From: a virus
Reading direction: 5' to 3' (one strand)
IMG/VR virus record: IMGVR_UViG_3300000101_000014
Coordinates: 1 to 62,025 of that record
DNA length: 62,025 bases
The position numbers were made by a program, and so were the translations under genes. Numbering within the stretch: position 1 is the first letter of the stretch; each line of letters opens with the position of its first letter. Below the pieces are notes generated by a model. The model did no database searches and had not been told where the DNA came from. It worked only from the letters and a program-made list of their open reading frames with translations. This document shows, one piece after another, positions 1-6,463 of the stretch.

Positions 1-257
1 GACTCACGTACCCACCTTGCAGACGGGTGATTGATATGACACGCCTTGTACAGGTACATGTTTAAGTCAGGGTCAGGGTGAAAGAACCTCTTGATACGAT
101 GACCCTTAGTGGTACGACCTTCCCACTCTGTGCCATCTACCATACGATGTGCCGTAGACATCAGCTGAGCGTATTCTATGATCATTTTTACGACATGCTT
201 GTCGCAGTGTTGTTCTGCACATCGGACAGGATCTGGATCTAGATAAAAGATATTCAC
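1..257 (-). CDS. Conserved phage protein, 3' end outside window
   Basis: Opens with GTG at 257, overlapping the stop of the upstream gene by GTGA, and runs off the left edge, so only about 85 residues are visible. The N-terminus reads MNIFYLDPDPVRCAEQHCDK followed by HVVKMIIEYAQLMSTAHR. This His/Cys-rich opening resembles an uncharacterised family I recall from T4-like marine phages. A metal-binding or nucleic-acid role is possible from the HCDKH cluster but is not demonstrated. Confidence 0.7.
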   Translation of the reverse strand, partial: MNIFYLDPDPVRCAEQHCDKHVVKMIIEYAQLMSTAHRMVDGTEWEGRTTKGHRIKRFFHPDPDLNMYLYKACHINHPSARWVRE

Positions 258-409
258 TTGAACTTGGACTCCAAATAGTTACCACCGTTTTTATCTATCC
301 ATGTCGCTGCATGGTAGACTTTAGATATGATATAATACACCATATCCCACAGAAAGGCAATAGGGTACAACACACAATACTTAAAGTATTTGTTTTTATT
401 CAACATCAT
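254..409 (-). CDS. Small membrane protein
   Basis: A 51-residue product starting MMLNKNKYFK with one hydrophobic segment (about residues 10-30, with LYPIAFLWDMVYYII) and a polar tail. The start overlaps the last codons of the deaminase gene and sits just behind a G-rich stretch. It ends in a GTGA overlap with the next gene, which supports a real operon member. Function unknown; a single-pass inner-membrane protein is the likely location. Confidence 0.55.
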   Translation of the reverse strand: MMLNKNKYFKYCVLYPIAFLWDMVYYIISKVYHAATWIDKNGGNYLESKFK

Positions 410-878
410 CCCCCAGTTTTTTAAGTTGAACTCCACTTTTGAGAAGAAAGTCTTTACCCTTTCCTTTACCAGCATTGTATTCAATATCATAATAGACGGT
501 CTCGATTCCTGATTGGTATAACAATTTGGCACACTCGATACATGGCAAGTGTGTCGTGAATAGGGTTGCACCTTCACCAGACTCGGTAGACTTCGCAAGT
601 TTGGTGATTGCATTAGCTTCTGCGTGAAGAACCTCGGGTTTAGTTTTGTAATGCCCGTAGATGTCTTTGTCTCCATCGTGTACCTTAAAGGTCACGCCAT
701 CATTGGGTACCCAATCCTCACACTGATTATCCCAACCGGTCGGGGTTCCATTATACCCAATACTTATAATGCGATCATCCTTGACAATAACCGCACCAAC
801 TTGTGCTTTAGTTGCAGAACTAAGTTTCGCGGTAGAGTATGCGATATCCATATAGTAGTCAAGAAACTTATCCTTCAT
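396..878 (-). CDS. cd: dCMP deaminase
   Basis: A zinc-dependent deaminase of 160 residues that converts dCMP to dUMP, feeding dTTP synthesis during phage DNA replication. The start MKDKFLDYYMDIAYSTAK fits the family. HAE is at 85-87 (zinc His, catalytic Glu) and PCIEC at 112-116 (zinc Cys 113 and 116). Length is slightly under T4 Cd. It overlaps the preceding small gene by 11 nt. The longer reading frame upstream is rejected because its extra residues read through that small gene. Confidence 0.9.
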   Translation of the reverse strand: MKDKFLDYYMDIAYSTAKLSSATKAQVGAVIVKDDRIISIGYNGTPTGWDNQCEDWVPNDGVTFKVHDGDKDIYGHYKTKPEVLHAEANAITKLAKSTESGEGATLFTTHLPCIECAKLLYQSGIETVYYDIEYNAGKGKGKDFLLKSGVQLKKLGDDVE

Positions 879-1041
879 TAATGAACTCCAGATCAGCGAC
901 CGGATAAAGATACTCCCGCCCATTGGAATGACGGCACAGAACCCGATCAGGGTTGGTCTGTTCGATAACCTGATACACCGCTCGGAACTCATAACCGTAC
1001 GGTGAAGGGCCATAGACAAAGTCGCGAGCGTTAAATACCAT
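868..1041 (-). CDS. Hypothetical 57-residue protein
   Basis: Starts MVFNARDFVYGPSPYGYEFR and ends just inside the deaminase start. It is linked to the upstream gene by a 1-nt TGATG overlap. The composition is soluble, with a likely small beta-rich fold (RVLCRHSNGREYLYPVADLE). I do not recognise the family. Tight packing on both sides is the main support. Confidence 0.6.
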   Translation of the reverse strand: MVFNARDFVYGPSPYGYEFRAVYQVIEQTNPDRVLCRHSNGREYLYPVADLEFINEG

Positions 1042-1274
1042 CATGCGACATTCAGATCCGGATGGTAAGCATACTGTTCATCACCGTAGATCGAGTTGAA
1101 AAGAACATCGACATCTTGGGCAGACAAAGTGTTGTCGCAGATGACCATGTCAGTGTCACCTTCCATCTGGAGAAACTCCATACGTGTCGTGAAGACATCA
1201 CGAGTACGGTTGTAGAAGTAAGTGAACGTCTGGTCAGTCTCGTTGCGCTTAAAGATCATGTTTTTCTTGAACAT
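1041..1274 (-). CDS. Hypothetical 77-residue protein
   Basis: Begins MFKKNMIFKRNETDQTFTYF and is predicted soluble and acidic towards the C-terminus. It lies in the small early cluster between overlapping neighbours. I chose the internal Met at 1274 because the longer frame overlaps the upstream gene extensively and encodes a low-complexity Ser/Thr stretch. No recognised domain. Confidence 0.55.
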   Translation of the reverse strand: MFKKNMIFKRNETDQTFTYFYNRTRDVFTTRMEFLQMEGDTDMVICDNTLSAQDVDVLFNSIYGDEQYAYHPDLNVA

Positions 1275-1284
1275 AAAAGTATTC

Positions 1285-1503
1285 CTATCGAAGGTGGAAA
1301 TCATGGTTAGGGTTGTTCCAGAACTCTGAAACATCTGCGTAGAGAACGACACACTGGTCGTGCTGATAGTACTTACGCAGGTTATAAACGAAGTTGGAAA
1401 GAGTGGAACACCACTCTTGGGAAATCTCGTTCCCATAGTTCCAACGCTGATAGGCAGACTTGATGTAGGACATGGGTAACGGACTTGGTAACTTTTTATT
1501 CAT
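1285..1503 (-). CDS. Hypothetical 72-residue protein
   Basis: Starts MNKKLPSPLPMSYIKSAYQR, with aromatic-rich helices. It is translationally coupled to the upstream 47-residue gene by TAATG and is the second gene behind the sigma70-like promoter at 1676-1705. No recognised family. Confidence 0.55.
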   Translation of the reverse strand: MNKKLPSPLPMSYIKSAYQRWNYGNEISQEWCSTLSNFVYNLRKYYQHDQCVVLYADVSEFWNNPNHDFHLR

Positions 1504-1646
1504 TACTTCACCTCCACTTGGTCAACCCAAGCAACATCACGCTCAAGATAAGTCATACGATAGTTAAGAGCATCGACCATAGTGTCGAACATCTTACAGT
1601 TAATTAACTGGTCATTAACAACGTTTCTCAATACATACTTAATCAT
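1503..1646 (-). CDS. Hypothetical 47-residue protein
   Basis: Reads MIKYVLRNVVNDQLINCKMF and ends DQVEVK. It is the first gene behind a strong promoter, with the shared purine-rich leader (GAGATGAGAGAGAAAG) just upstream of the ATG acting as ribosome binding site. The stop overlaps the next ATG (TAATG). Function unknown. Confidence 0.6.
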   Translation of the reverse strand: MIKYVLRNVVNDQLINCKMFDTMVDALNYRMTYLERDVAWVDQVEVK

Positions 1647-1675
1647 AACTTTCTCTCTCATCTCAATAGGGTACT

Positions 1676-1705
1676 ATTATAACATTGTTTTCATAACAAA
1701 GTCAA
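1676..1705 (-). promoter_or_regulatory. Sigma70-like early promoter
   Basis: On the minus strand: -35 TTGACT (1700-1705), 18-base spacer containing TATGAAAAC, -10 TATAAT (1676-1681). The downstream leader is the same as at several other early promoters here. It drives the small cluster from 1646 downwards. Confidence 0.8.
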
Positions 1706-1736
1706 CTATAAAGTTCGACTAATTTCAACTATCTGG

Positions 1737-2222
1737 TCACGCCGCCTTAGCAGCTTCCAACTCCGCAACGAACTCACTGTACGGAAGAACTGTGCCATCC
1801 ATCTTCTCGATGACGGTACACATGTCCGTCTGTTCGCCTTCTACCTGCACATAGGTAGAGATACGACCCTTGCAAGTAGACGAGTAGTCAATCTTAGTGG
1901 ACTGGACACACGAGAACCTATTGCCCTCGATCAACTCCATGTACACCGGAGATTCCCAATATTCACAGAAGTCCTCGATCTTGAAATCGCACTGGTCTAC
2001 CACAGTCTCGCCCACAACGTACTCCTCAGCGTACTCAGACTTGTGAGTCACACAGCCTTCTATGAGGCTATAGAACTCCTCTGACTGCGCCTGCTCGAGA
2101 TCCATCTCGCAGATGTAGGTGTTACCACCCTTCATCTTCCAGTACTGCGGGCATTCACCCTCGCCGTCCCAATCATGGGCGCCATAGTTTTCGCGGAACT
2201 GTGTGTGTAGAACTAATTTCAT
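1737..2222 (-). CDS. Conserved early phage protein, 161 residues
   Basis: An acidic soluble protein starting MKLVLHTQFRENYGAHDWDG, with many Asp/Glu and Cys residues. It directly follows the 2224-2571 gene and shares its promoter. I recall similar openings in T4-like marine phages but no assigned function. High negative charge could suit a DNA-mimic or inhibitor role, which is speculation. Confidence 0.7.
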   Translation of the reverse strand: MKLVLHTQFRENYGAHDWDGEGECPQYWKMKGGNTYICEMDLEQAQSEEFYSLIEGCVTHKSEYAEEYVVGETVVDQCDFKIEDFCEYWESPVYMELIEGNRFSCVQSTKIDYSSTCKGRISTYVQVEGEQTDMCTVIEKMDGTVLPYSEFVAELEAAKAA

Positions 2223-2223
2223 A

Positions 2224-2571
2224 CTATGCTATCCTCTCAATACCAAAACCATTACGCAGACTGCGTGGCGGTTGACGTTTCTTTCTAGGTTTCCACCCCA
2301 AATATTCCATTGCTTGCATCGGGGAGGATTCTTCACTCAACTCGATATATTCTTCAACCGAAGTAGTCTTACAAAGGAAGTTGACCCACGACTTCCAAGG
2401 CTTAGAACCGTACTTGAATCGCGCAATGAAAGTTGGTTGTGGCTTACCGTGCCAAGATGGGTGACAATCAGGTCTCGCGACCTCCATGTTCACAGACTTA
2501 CTGTGACGCCCACGGTACATCAAGTACATACCGTCCCAAACAAACTGGTCTTTCTCAAATCGTGTTTTCAT
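2224..2571 (-). CDS. Hypothetical 115-residue basic protein
   Basis: First gene after the promoter at 2601-2629. Starts MKTRFEKDQFVWDGMYLMYR, with a basic C-terminus (WKPRKKRQPPR) suggestive of nucleic-acid contact. No recognised domain. Its start lies just downstream of the purine-rich leader shared with other early genes. Confidence 0.65.
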   Translation of the reverse strand: MKTRFEKDQFVWDGMYLMYRGRHSKSVNMEVARPDCHPSWHGKPQPTFIARFKYGSKPWKSWVNFLCKTTSVEEYIELSEESSPMQAMEYLGWKPRKKRQPPRSLRNGFGIERIA

Positions 2572-2600
2572 AACTTACTCTCTCATCTCAATAGGGTACT

Positions 2601-2629
2601 ATTATCTCATGTTTTGAGAACAAAGTCAA
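2601..2629 (-). promoter_or_regulatory. Sigma70-like early promoter
   Basis: Minus strand TTGACT (2624-2629), 17-base spacer with the inverted repeat TCTCA-AAACA-TGAGA, -10 GATAAT (2601-2606). An AT-rich tract reading GTCTAAAAATA lies upstream of the -35, as at other early promoters in the window. Confidence 0.85.
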
Positions 2630-2660
2630 CACTATTTTTAGACCAATTTGTTATAATAAT

Positions 2661-2708
2661 CACACTTTTATGCACTTTAGTTTGGTCAAAACACACACTT
2701 TTATGCAC
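2661..2708. repeat. 15-bp direct repeat pair
   Basis: CACACTTTTATGCAC occurs at 2661-2675 and 2694-2708, 33 bases apart (about three helical turns). It lies in the gap between the SleB-like gene and the 2601-2629 promoter. Similar flanks (TTAGTTTGGTC and TTAGTCTTGAC) extend the repeat imperfectly. This could be a regulator site or a duplication relic. Confidence 0.6.
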
Positions 2709-2709
2709 G

Positions 2710-3252
2710 TTAGTCTTGACGGTAGAAGATATGAGATCCAATAGTCCCTACTTGTTGTAAGGATGGAGCCCAATATGGATTGACATAGGTAGTGTGGTAA
2801 TGGGTGGCACCCTCTGTGATACCACGGAACTTACCGACATGTAACATTCTGTAAGCAACATACACCGATTCTTCCCATGCATCTACTTCAGTTGCGGTAT
2901 CACCTTTCCCGTCACAATACCAACTGAACTGACAACGATTTCTTACTGGTACAAGAATGGTAGGATCTTTCCAAGAGGGTTTAGTCTCACCTTGATACAC
3001 CACGGAACAGACATCACTTGGATATCTGTCGTCACGTACGCGATTCAGAACTACATCGGCAACTGCATATTTACCTGCAAGGTTCTCTGACCTCGACTCA
3101 TGATAAACATTCATCGCCAAACAATGCAGGTCTTTTGATCGATATTCCAACGAACTATCCATCGTGATGCCATCATCAAAGGTGCTTGCATTGATCCCAT
3201 TGATGATCAATAACAGAAAGAATGCAGGTAACACTAGTTTGATTATATTCAT
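2710..3252 (-). CDS. Secreted SleB-type cell wall hydrolase
   Basis: Has an N-terminal signal peptide (about residues 1-22) followed by a Hydrolase_2/SleB-like domain: MNVYHESRSENLAGKYAVAD, then VVLNRV, RCQFSWYCDG and EGATHYHT. Members of this family cleave peptidoglycan (lytic transglycosylase or amidase activity), with a conserved Glu in the HESR segment. Export would place it in the periplasm. It sits among early genes, apart from the lysozyme at 20653-21099, so a role other than final lysis is possible. Confidence 0.82.
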   Translation of the reverse strand: MNIIKLVLPAFFLLLIINGINASTFDDGITMDSSLEYRSKDLHCLAMNVYHESRSENLAGKYAVADVVLNRVRDDRYPSDVCSVVYQGETKPSWKDPTILVPVRNRCQFSWYCDGKGDTATEVDAWEESVYVAYRMLHVGKFRGITEGATHYHTTYVNPYWAPSLQQVGTIGSHIFYRQD

Positions 3253-3254
3253 AT

Positions 3255-3509
3255 CTACGCTTCTTTCGGAAACAAAGACAATTGAACAGGAGCGAAAGGA
3301 TCTGGGACAATAAGTGCCATCCCCTCCTCCTCTTCTACGTAATTCGAGACTTCTTCTACCGCATCTACATAATCTATGCGTTCACAAAGTTTACCAACTA
3401 TACGTTCTTGGTTCTCTATAGACGCATCGTTGGATAGATCTTCGAGTTGATCTAAACACCACTCGCCCATTTCACCTCGGGCATACCAAGGGGTTCCTGT
3501 TGTTCTCAT
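3255..3509 (-). CDS. Hypothetical acidic protein, 84 residues
   Basis: Starts MRTTGTPWYARGEMGEWCLD, strongly acidic in the middle (EEVSNYVEEEEGM), ending LFPKEA. It overlaps the upstream gene by ATGA and lies 2 bases before the SleB-like gene. No recognised family. Confidence 0.6.
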   Translation of the reverse strand: MRTTGTPWYARGEMGEWCLDQLEDLSNDASIENQERIVGKLCERIDYVDAVEEVSNYVEEEEGMALIVPDPFAPVQLSLFPKEA

Positions 3510-3694
3510 ACTACCTCCATTACAATTCCAATTCTCTTTTCACGGTTGACCTCAATAGTCACCGTATCACCAACCCGCCGGCGTTCGCCTTCGGCATCAC
3601 AAAACACGTGGGTCTTTATTACCCGTTTACCATAGTAACGGTACTCAATCTTATACTCATTCCAGTTCCAGACTGGAAGTTTGAAAAAACTCAA
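3506..3694 (-). CDS. Hypothetical 62-residue protein, TTG start
   Basis: Starts with TTG in a TTGA overlap with the stop of the upstream gene. Sequence MSFFKLPVWNWNEYKIEYRY suggests a small beta-barrel-like protein ending GIVMEVV. Function unknown. The rare start codon plus overlap suggests translational coupling. Confidence 0.5.
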   Translation of the reverse strand: MSFFKLPVWNWNEYKIEYRYYGKRVIKTHVFCDAEGERRRVGDTVTIEVNREKRIGIVMEVV

Positions 3695-4029
3695 GCTGCA
3701 ATCTCCTTTCCATAAACAGGATCTATTTCAAAACCGCACATCGCGACTTTATATTTTACATTACCCATCAACATCCGGTCACCCATTGAGGTAGACCGCA
3801 GACCGTACGTCACACCTTCGTGGACTGGCAGTTCTGCCATGACGGTCACATCTTCTGAATAGTCGGGATTAGGTTCAAAGTCATTACGACTCCACGAACC
3901 ACCAAGGTTCTGAGTACGATGGTATGCATACTCAAGGGCTTCATCACCCGTACGACTGCCGACTTCGACAAGGGCAACAACTCGGGGCGAATCTTCAAAC
4001 GCCGTGTGAATAACTGTTACAGTATTCAT
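3691..4029 (-). CDS. Hypothetical 112-residue protein
   Basis: Begins MNTVTVIHTAFEDSPRVVAL with a repeated beta-strand feel (VTVMAELPVHEGVTYGLRST). It lies in the same operon as the neighbours, with 1- and 4-nt overlaps. I recall similar small proteins in T4-like cyanophages without function. Confidence 0.6.
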   Translation of the reverse strand: MNTVTVIHTAFEDSPRVVALVEVGSRTGDEALEYAYHRTQNLGGSWSRNDFEPNPDYSEDVTVMAELPVHEGVTYGLRSTSMGDRMLMGNVKYKVAMCGFEIDPVYGKEIAA

Positions 4030-4337
4030 TATATTTCTCCTTTAATTAACTGAGACTCACGCAACTCGGCAACGATGTCACGAACATACTCGCGATCGAT
4101 GGAGTCACCTTCATAGGGGGTTGCACCTTTCATTTGTGAACGTGCAATACGGATTTCGGTCGCGAGTTTTACCTCATCGTACATGTATCCGTAGTCATAG
4201 ATACCACCGTGACCGTAGAACGACAAAACATATTCGATAAACGAATTGGTGTAGTAGCTGATGTCATACGGTAAGGTGGACATTTGTTCGCTGTCAGAAG
4301 CGCAGATTATTGGTTTGGAAGTCGCGGAAGCAGTCAT
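4029..4337 (-). CDS. Hypothetical 102-residue protein
   Basis: First gene after the promoter at 4371-4399, with ribosome binding site GAGAGAGA just upstream. Starts MTASATSKPIICASDSEQMS and contains an aromatic segment YDISYYTNSFIEYVLSFYG. No domain recognised. It is translationally coupled to 3691-4029. Confidence 0.6.
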   Translation of the reverse strand: MTASATSKPIICASDSEQMSTLPYDISYYTNSFIEYVLSFYGHGGIYDYGYMYDEVKLATEIRIARSQMKGATPYEGDSIDREYVRDIVAELRESQLIKGEI

Positions 4338-4370
4338 ATATTCTCTCTCTCATCATCAAATTACATAGTA

Positions 4371-4399
4371 ATTATCTCATGTTTTGAGAACAAAAGCAA
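4371..4399 (-). promoter_or_regulatory. Sigma70-like early promoter
   Basis: Minus strand TTGCTT (4394-4399), 17-base spacer identical in its core to the 2601-2629 promoter (TTCTCAAAACATGA), -10 GATAAT (4371-4376). Three TNTAAAAATA-like blocks lie upstream of the -35, possibly an UP element. Confidence 0.82.
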
Positions 4400-4427
4400 C
4401 ACTTTTTTTAGGTATTTTTAGATATTT

Positions 4428-4598
4428 TTAGACTGTTTTGATCTCGATAATGGTATCTCTTATAACATCTTCGTATATACCATCATGGGTCAAAACGACA
4501 ATTCTTGCTGAAGTGGGGTTGTTGAGGTGAGCTGGCATAGTCCCTTTTATCTCTAGAACCATGCCTGTCTTCCAATGTTTGTAAGTTACTTTAACCAT
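4428..4598 (-). CDS. Hypothetical 56-residue protein
   Basis: Reads MVKVTYKHWKTGMVLEIKGT and ends IEIKTV, a small beta-rich protein. It is coupled by TAATG to the bilin reductase gene, so it is the distal member of that operon. Its stop lies just upstream of the 4371-4399 promoter. Function unknown; association with bilin synthesis is only positional. Confidence 0.55.
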   Translation of the reverse strand: MVKVTYKHWKTGMVLEIKGTMPAHLNNPTSARIVVLTHDGIYEDVIRDTIIEIKTV

Positions 4599-5251
4599 TA
4601 ATAAGGGAACTGTTTGTTTGTTTTGAAGTCAGTTAAGTAGTCTTCGGGAAAACCTAGGTTCAACATGACATTGAAACTATGGGGGTTCTGTAACTGGTTG
4701 TGACAGTACTTCTCTCGTGCCATACAGAACTCGTAATGTTCTGCATCATCCATGACTGAATACATAGGTATCTTTGATGCCTTGTCAAACCACCGTTCGA
4801 GGTTCTCTGAACCAAATGCACACAACTCTAGACACTCATCCTTTTCCTTGATATTACCCGCAGCAATCATGTTCTCAGAGAAGATCTCTTTTGCCCAGTC
4901 GGGAAGTGGTCGTGTCCGTGCCACCTGTTTACGTTCCATCTTCATGTCATTGAATCCTGTAGGAGACAGATCATGGAAACATCCTGTTACTTTCTTTTTA
5001 GAACAAACTACATCGAACCCATAGATGGGCATCGGAGTCTTTGACTTAGAGTATGCGTTGACGTGCATCATCCAGATACCGTGAGTATCTCTTTTGTCAA
5101 CAACACTTACATGACCCATATCTAGTACGCGACTCGACCAGAACCAGTTGTAGTGACCCAGATCTTCTCTGTGATCCACATTAGGACTGTCACAGTATAA
5201 TGTCATAGTACGTATCAGATCATCTTTGAGTTCTATAAAATCATTCCACAT
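4598..5251 (-). CDS. pcyX: Ferredoxin-dependent bilin reductase, PcyA/PcyX-like
   Basis: Reduces biliverdin IX-alpha to a phytobilin using ferredoxin electrons. At 217 residues it is somewhat shorter than cyanobacterial PcyA. Recognisable segments: PIYGFDVV (75-82) and HDLSPT (93-98), matching PLFGCDIV and ADLSPT of Synechocystis PcyA; WAKEIFSE (119-126), matching WGEIFSE; and a C-terminal KYCHNQLQN helix. His63 and Asp80 fall at the spacing of PcyA His88 and Asp105, the substrate-protonating pair; I see no clear equivalent of Glu76. It overlaps the heme oxygenase gene by 11 nt, forming a two-gene pathway. Oceanic-virus PcyX enzymes are reported to make phycoerythrobilin; the product here is inferred, not shown. 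Confidence 0.88.
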   Translation of the reverse strand: MWNDFIELKDDLIRTMTLYCDSPNVDHREDLGHYNWFWSSRVLDMGHVSVVDKRDTHGIWMMHVNAYSKSKTPMPIYGFDVVCSKKKVTGCFHDLSPTGFNDMKMERKQVARTRPLPDWAKEIFSENMIAAGNIKEKDECLELCAFGSENLERWFDKASKIPMYSVMDDAEHYEFCMAREKYCHNQLQNPHSFNVMLNLGFPEDYLTDFKTNKQFPY

Positions 5252-5753
5252 CTTCGAGTTCCTTTAACATTTCACCATGATATACAAAACCTTGGTAGAC
5301 TTGATCCCAATCAACCTTGAGTTTGCGTATAGATTTGATCGCAGTTGTACGGTCAGAGAAATGCCACATCCACTCCATCTCAGGGTTATTTTCGGAAATA
5401 ATCTGACCACCCATCAACATTGCCATGTAGTTCAAATAAACGTGAGAGTTCCACTTGTCTTTATCGTCTTCACAACCCACAATGTAGTTGATATATTTTG
5501 CGGTTCCTTGGGTCATAAGATCCCCATCGATCTTACCACCGAGTTCCCGTACACAGTCTGAGATCTTGTCGCACCGTGGTAGAGACGAATGTGGTAGATG
5601 TCGGAAGATGTTATGTTCCATTGCTTGAAAGATGAACCATTGGTTCACCATGTATGCAATACTTTGCGTGTCGGTCAGTTCACCCTTAAAGAGAGATTGG
5701 GAGAACGGCATCCTCTCGACTTCTTCGTGCACTTCTTTTATCTTCTCGTTCAT
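5241..5753 (-). CDS. ho1: Heme oxygenase-like protein
   Basis: Would open heme to biliverdin, the substrate of the adjoining bilin reductase. At 170 residues it is shorter than cyanobacterial HO1 (about 240). His9 in KEVHEEVERMPFSQ aligns with the proximal heme His of the KKSH.MAEN..F segment. FIFQAMEHN (40-48) matches FVYSAMEEE, and HVYLNYMAMLMGGQ (104-117) matches the distal helix AHSYTRYLGDLSGGQ with the two glycines kept. The distal Gly-Asp pair (human 139-140) is replaced by Ala111-Met112, which is unusual. The ORF overlaps the upstream nuclease gene by 68 nt; the start at 5753 is retained because it includes His9. Confidence 0.8.
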   Translation of the reverse strand: MNEKIKEVHEEVERMPFSQSLFKGELTDTQSIAYMVNQWFIFQAMEHNIFRHLPHSSLPRCDKISDCVRELGGKIDGDLMTQGTAKYINYIVGCEDDKDKWNSHVYLNYMAMLMGGQIISENNPEMEWMWHFSDRTTAIKSIRKLKVDWDQVYQGFVYHGEMLKELEDVE

Positions 5754-6420
5754 AGTAACTATCTATGGTCTCTTGTAATTTAGGATACCAATCATCACGG
5801 TGTTCAACGAAGACTTGTGGATCTCCCTCATCAACTGCAATAATAGTAACCAACTGAGTAATTGGCATACCCGTACGTTCTTCCCACATGATTGCATATG
5901 CAGTCTCTTGTTGGAAGTACTGTTTAATGTGTGCCTTCTGTTTAGTCTTACGTGAAGTCTTGAAGTCAATGATGGATAGTTTACCATCGAACTCTGCGAC
6001 ACAATCCACACGACCAGCGACTTTGAGGTGATCAGAGTACAGGGGTGCTTCTTGCAGGTAGACTTTACCAATACGAGTATCTAGTATATCTTTAACCTTG
6101 AGAAAGTCTGCATGGATATTAGGCATATAACCCTTGGTATACTTAGGGTCATTGTCGATATACTTCTCGATCAATTCATGAACTGCGGTACCACGTTGGG
6201 ATGCACGATAAGAGATCTTATTCGCTTCCTCTTCACCCACACGTTTGCGCCACATTGCGATACCCTTCTCAGAGAGTATAGACAACACTGTAGTAATGGA
6301 TGGGTAGTTACCGCCTTGTGGAAGGACATAACGTCTGCCATCCTCACTCTGGGTAGTGTCGAGGTCTTTATACCCCAGATCTACATCAACATGTTCGAAC
6401 ATTCTTGGTTCTCTATTCAT
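5686..6420 (-). CDS. PD-(D/E)XK nuclease, RecB/Cas4-like exonuclease
   Basis: A 244-residue nuclease with the family motifs in order: GTAVHELIE (78-85, His81), GRVDCVAEF (137-145, Asp139), IDFKTS (151-156, Asp152 and Lys154), and a QQETAYA helix (170-176) matching motif QxxxY. Likely processes host or phage DNA ends. It is the first gene after a clear promoter and precedes heme oxygenase in the same operon. Its basic C-terminus (KRSARRSRED) overlaps the heme oxygenase start. Confidence 0.85.
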   Translation of the reverse strand: MNREPRMFEHVDVDLGYKDLDTTQSEDGRRYVLPQGGNYPSITTVLSILSEKGIAMWRKRVGEEEANKISYRASQRGTAVHELIEKYIDNDPKYTKGYMPNIHADFLKVKDILDTRIGKVYLQEAPLYSDHLKVAGRVDCVAEFDGKLSIIDFKTSRKTKQKAHIKQYFQQETAYAIMWEERTGMPITQLVTIIAVDEGDPQVFVEHRDDWYPKLQETIDSYYEREDKRSARRSREDAVLPISL

Positions 6421-6431
6421 AGTAAGTGTAC

Positions 6432-6460
6432 ATTATACAGGGTTAGGGAGATGTTGGCAA
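6432..6460 (-). promoter_or_regulatory. Sigma70-like promoter for nuclease-ho1-pcyX operon
   Basis: Minus strand TTGCCA (6455-6460), 17-base spacer, -10 TATAAT (6432-6437), 12 bases before the ATG at 6420. The spacer lacks the GAAAAC motif of the early family, so this may be a separate class. Confidence 0.8.
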
Positions 6461-6463
6461 GGA

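Noticed and set aside
4598-5251. PebS-type rather than PcyA/PcyX-type bilin reductase
   Set aside because: The FDVV, HDLSPT and WAKEIFSE segments match PcyA much better than the PebS sequence I recall, so PcyX-like is preferred.
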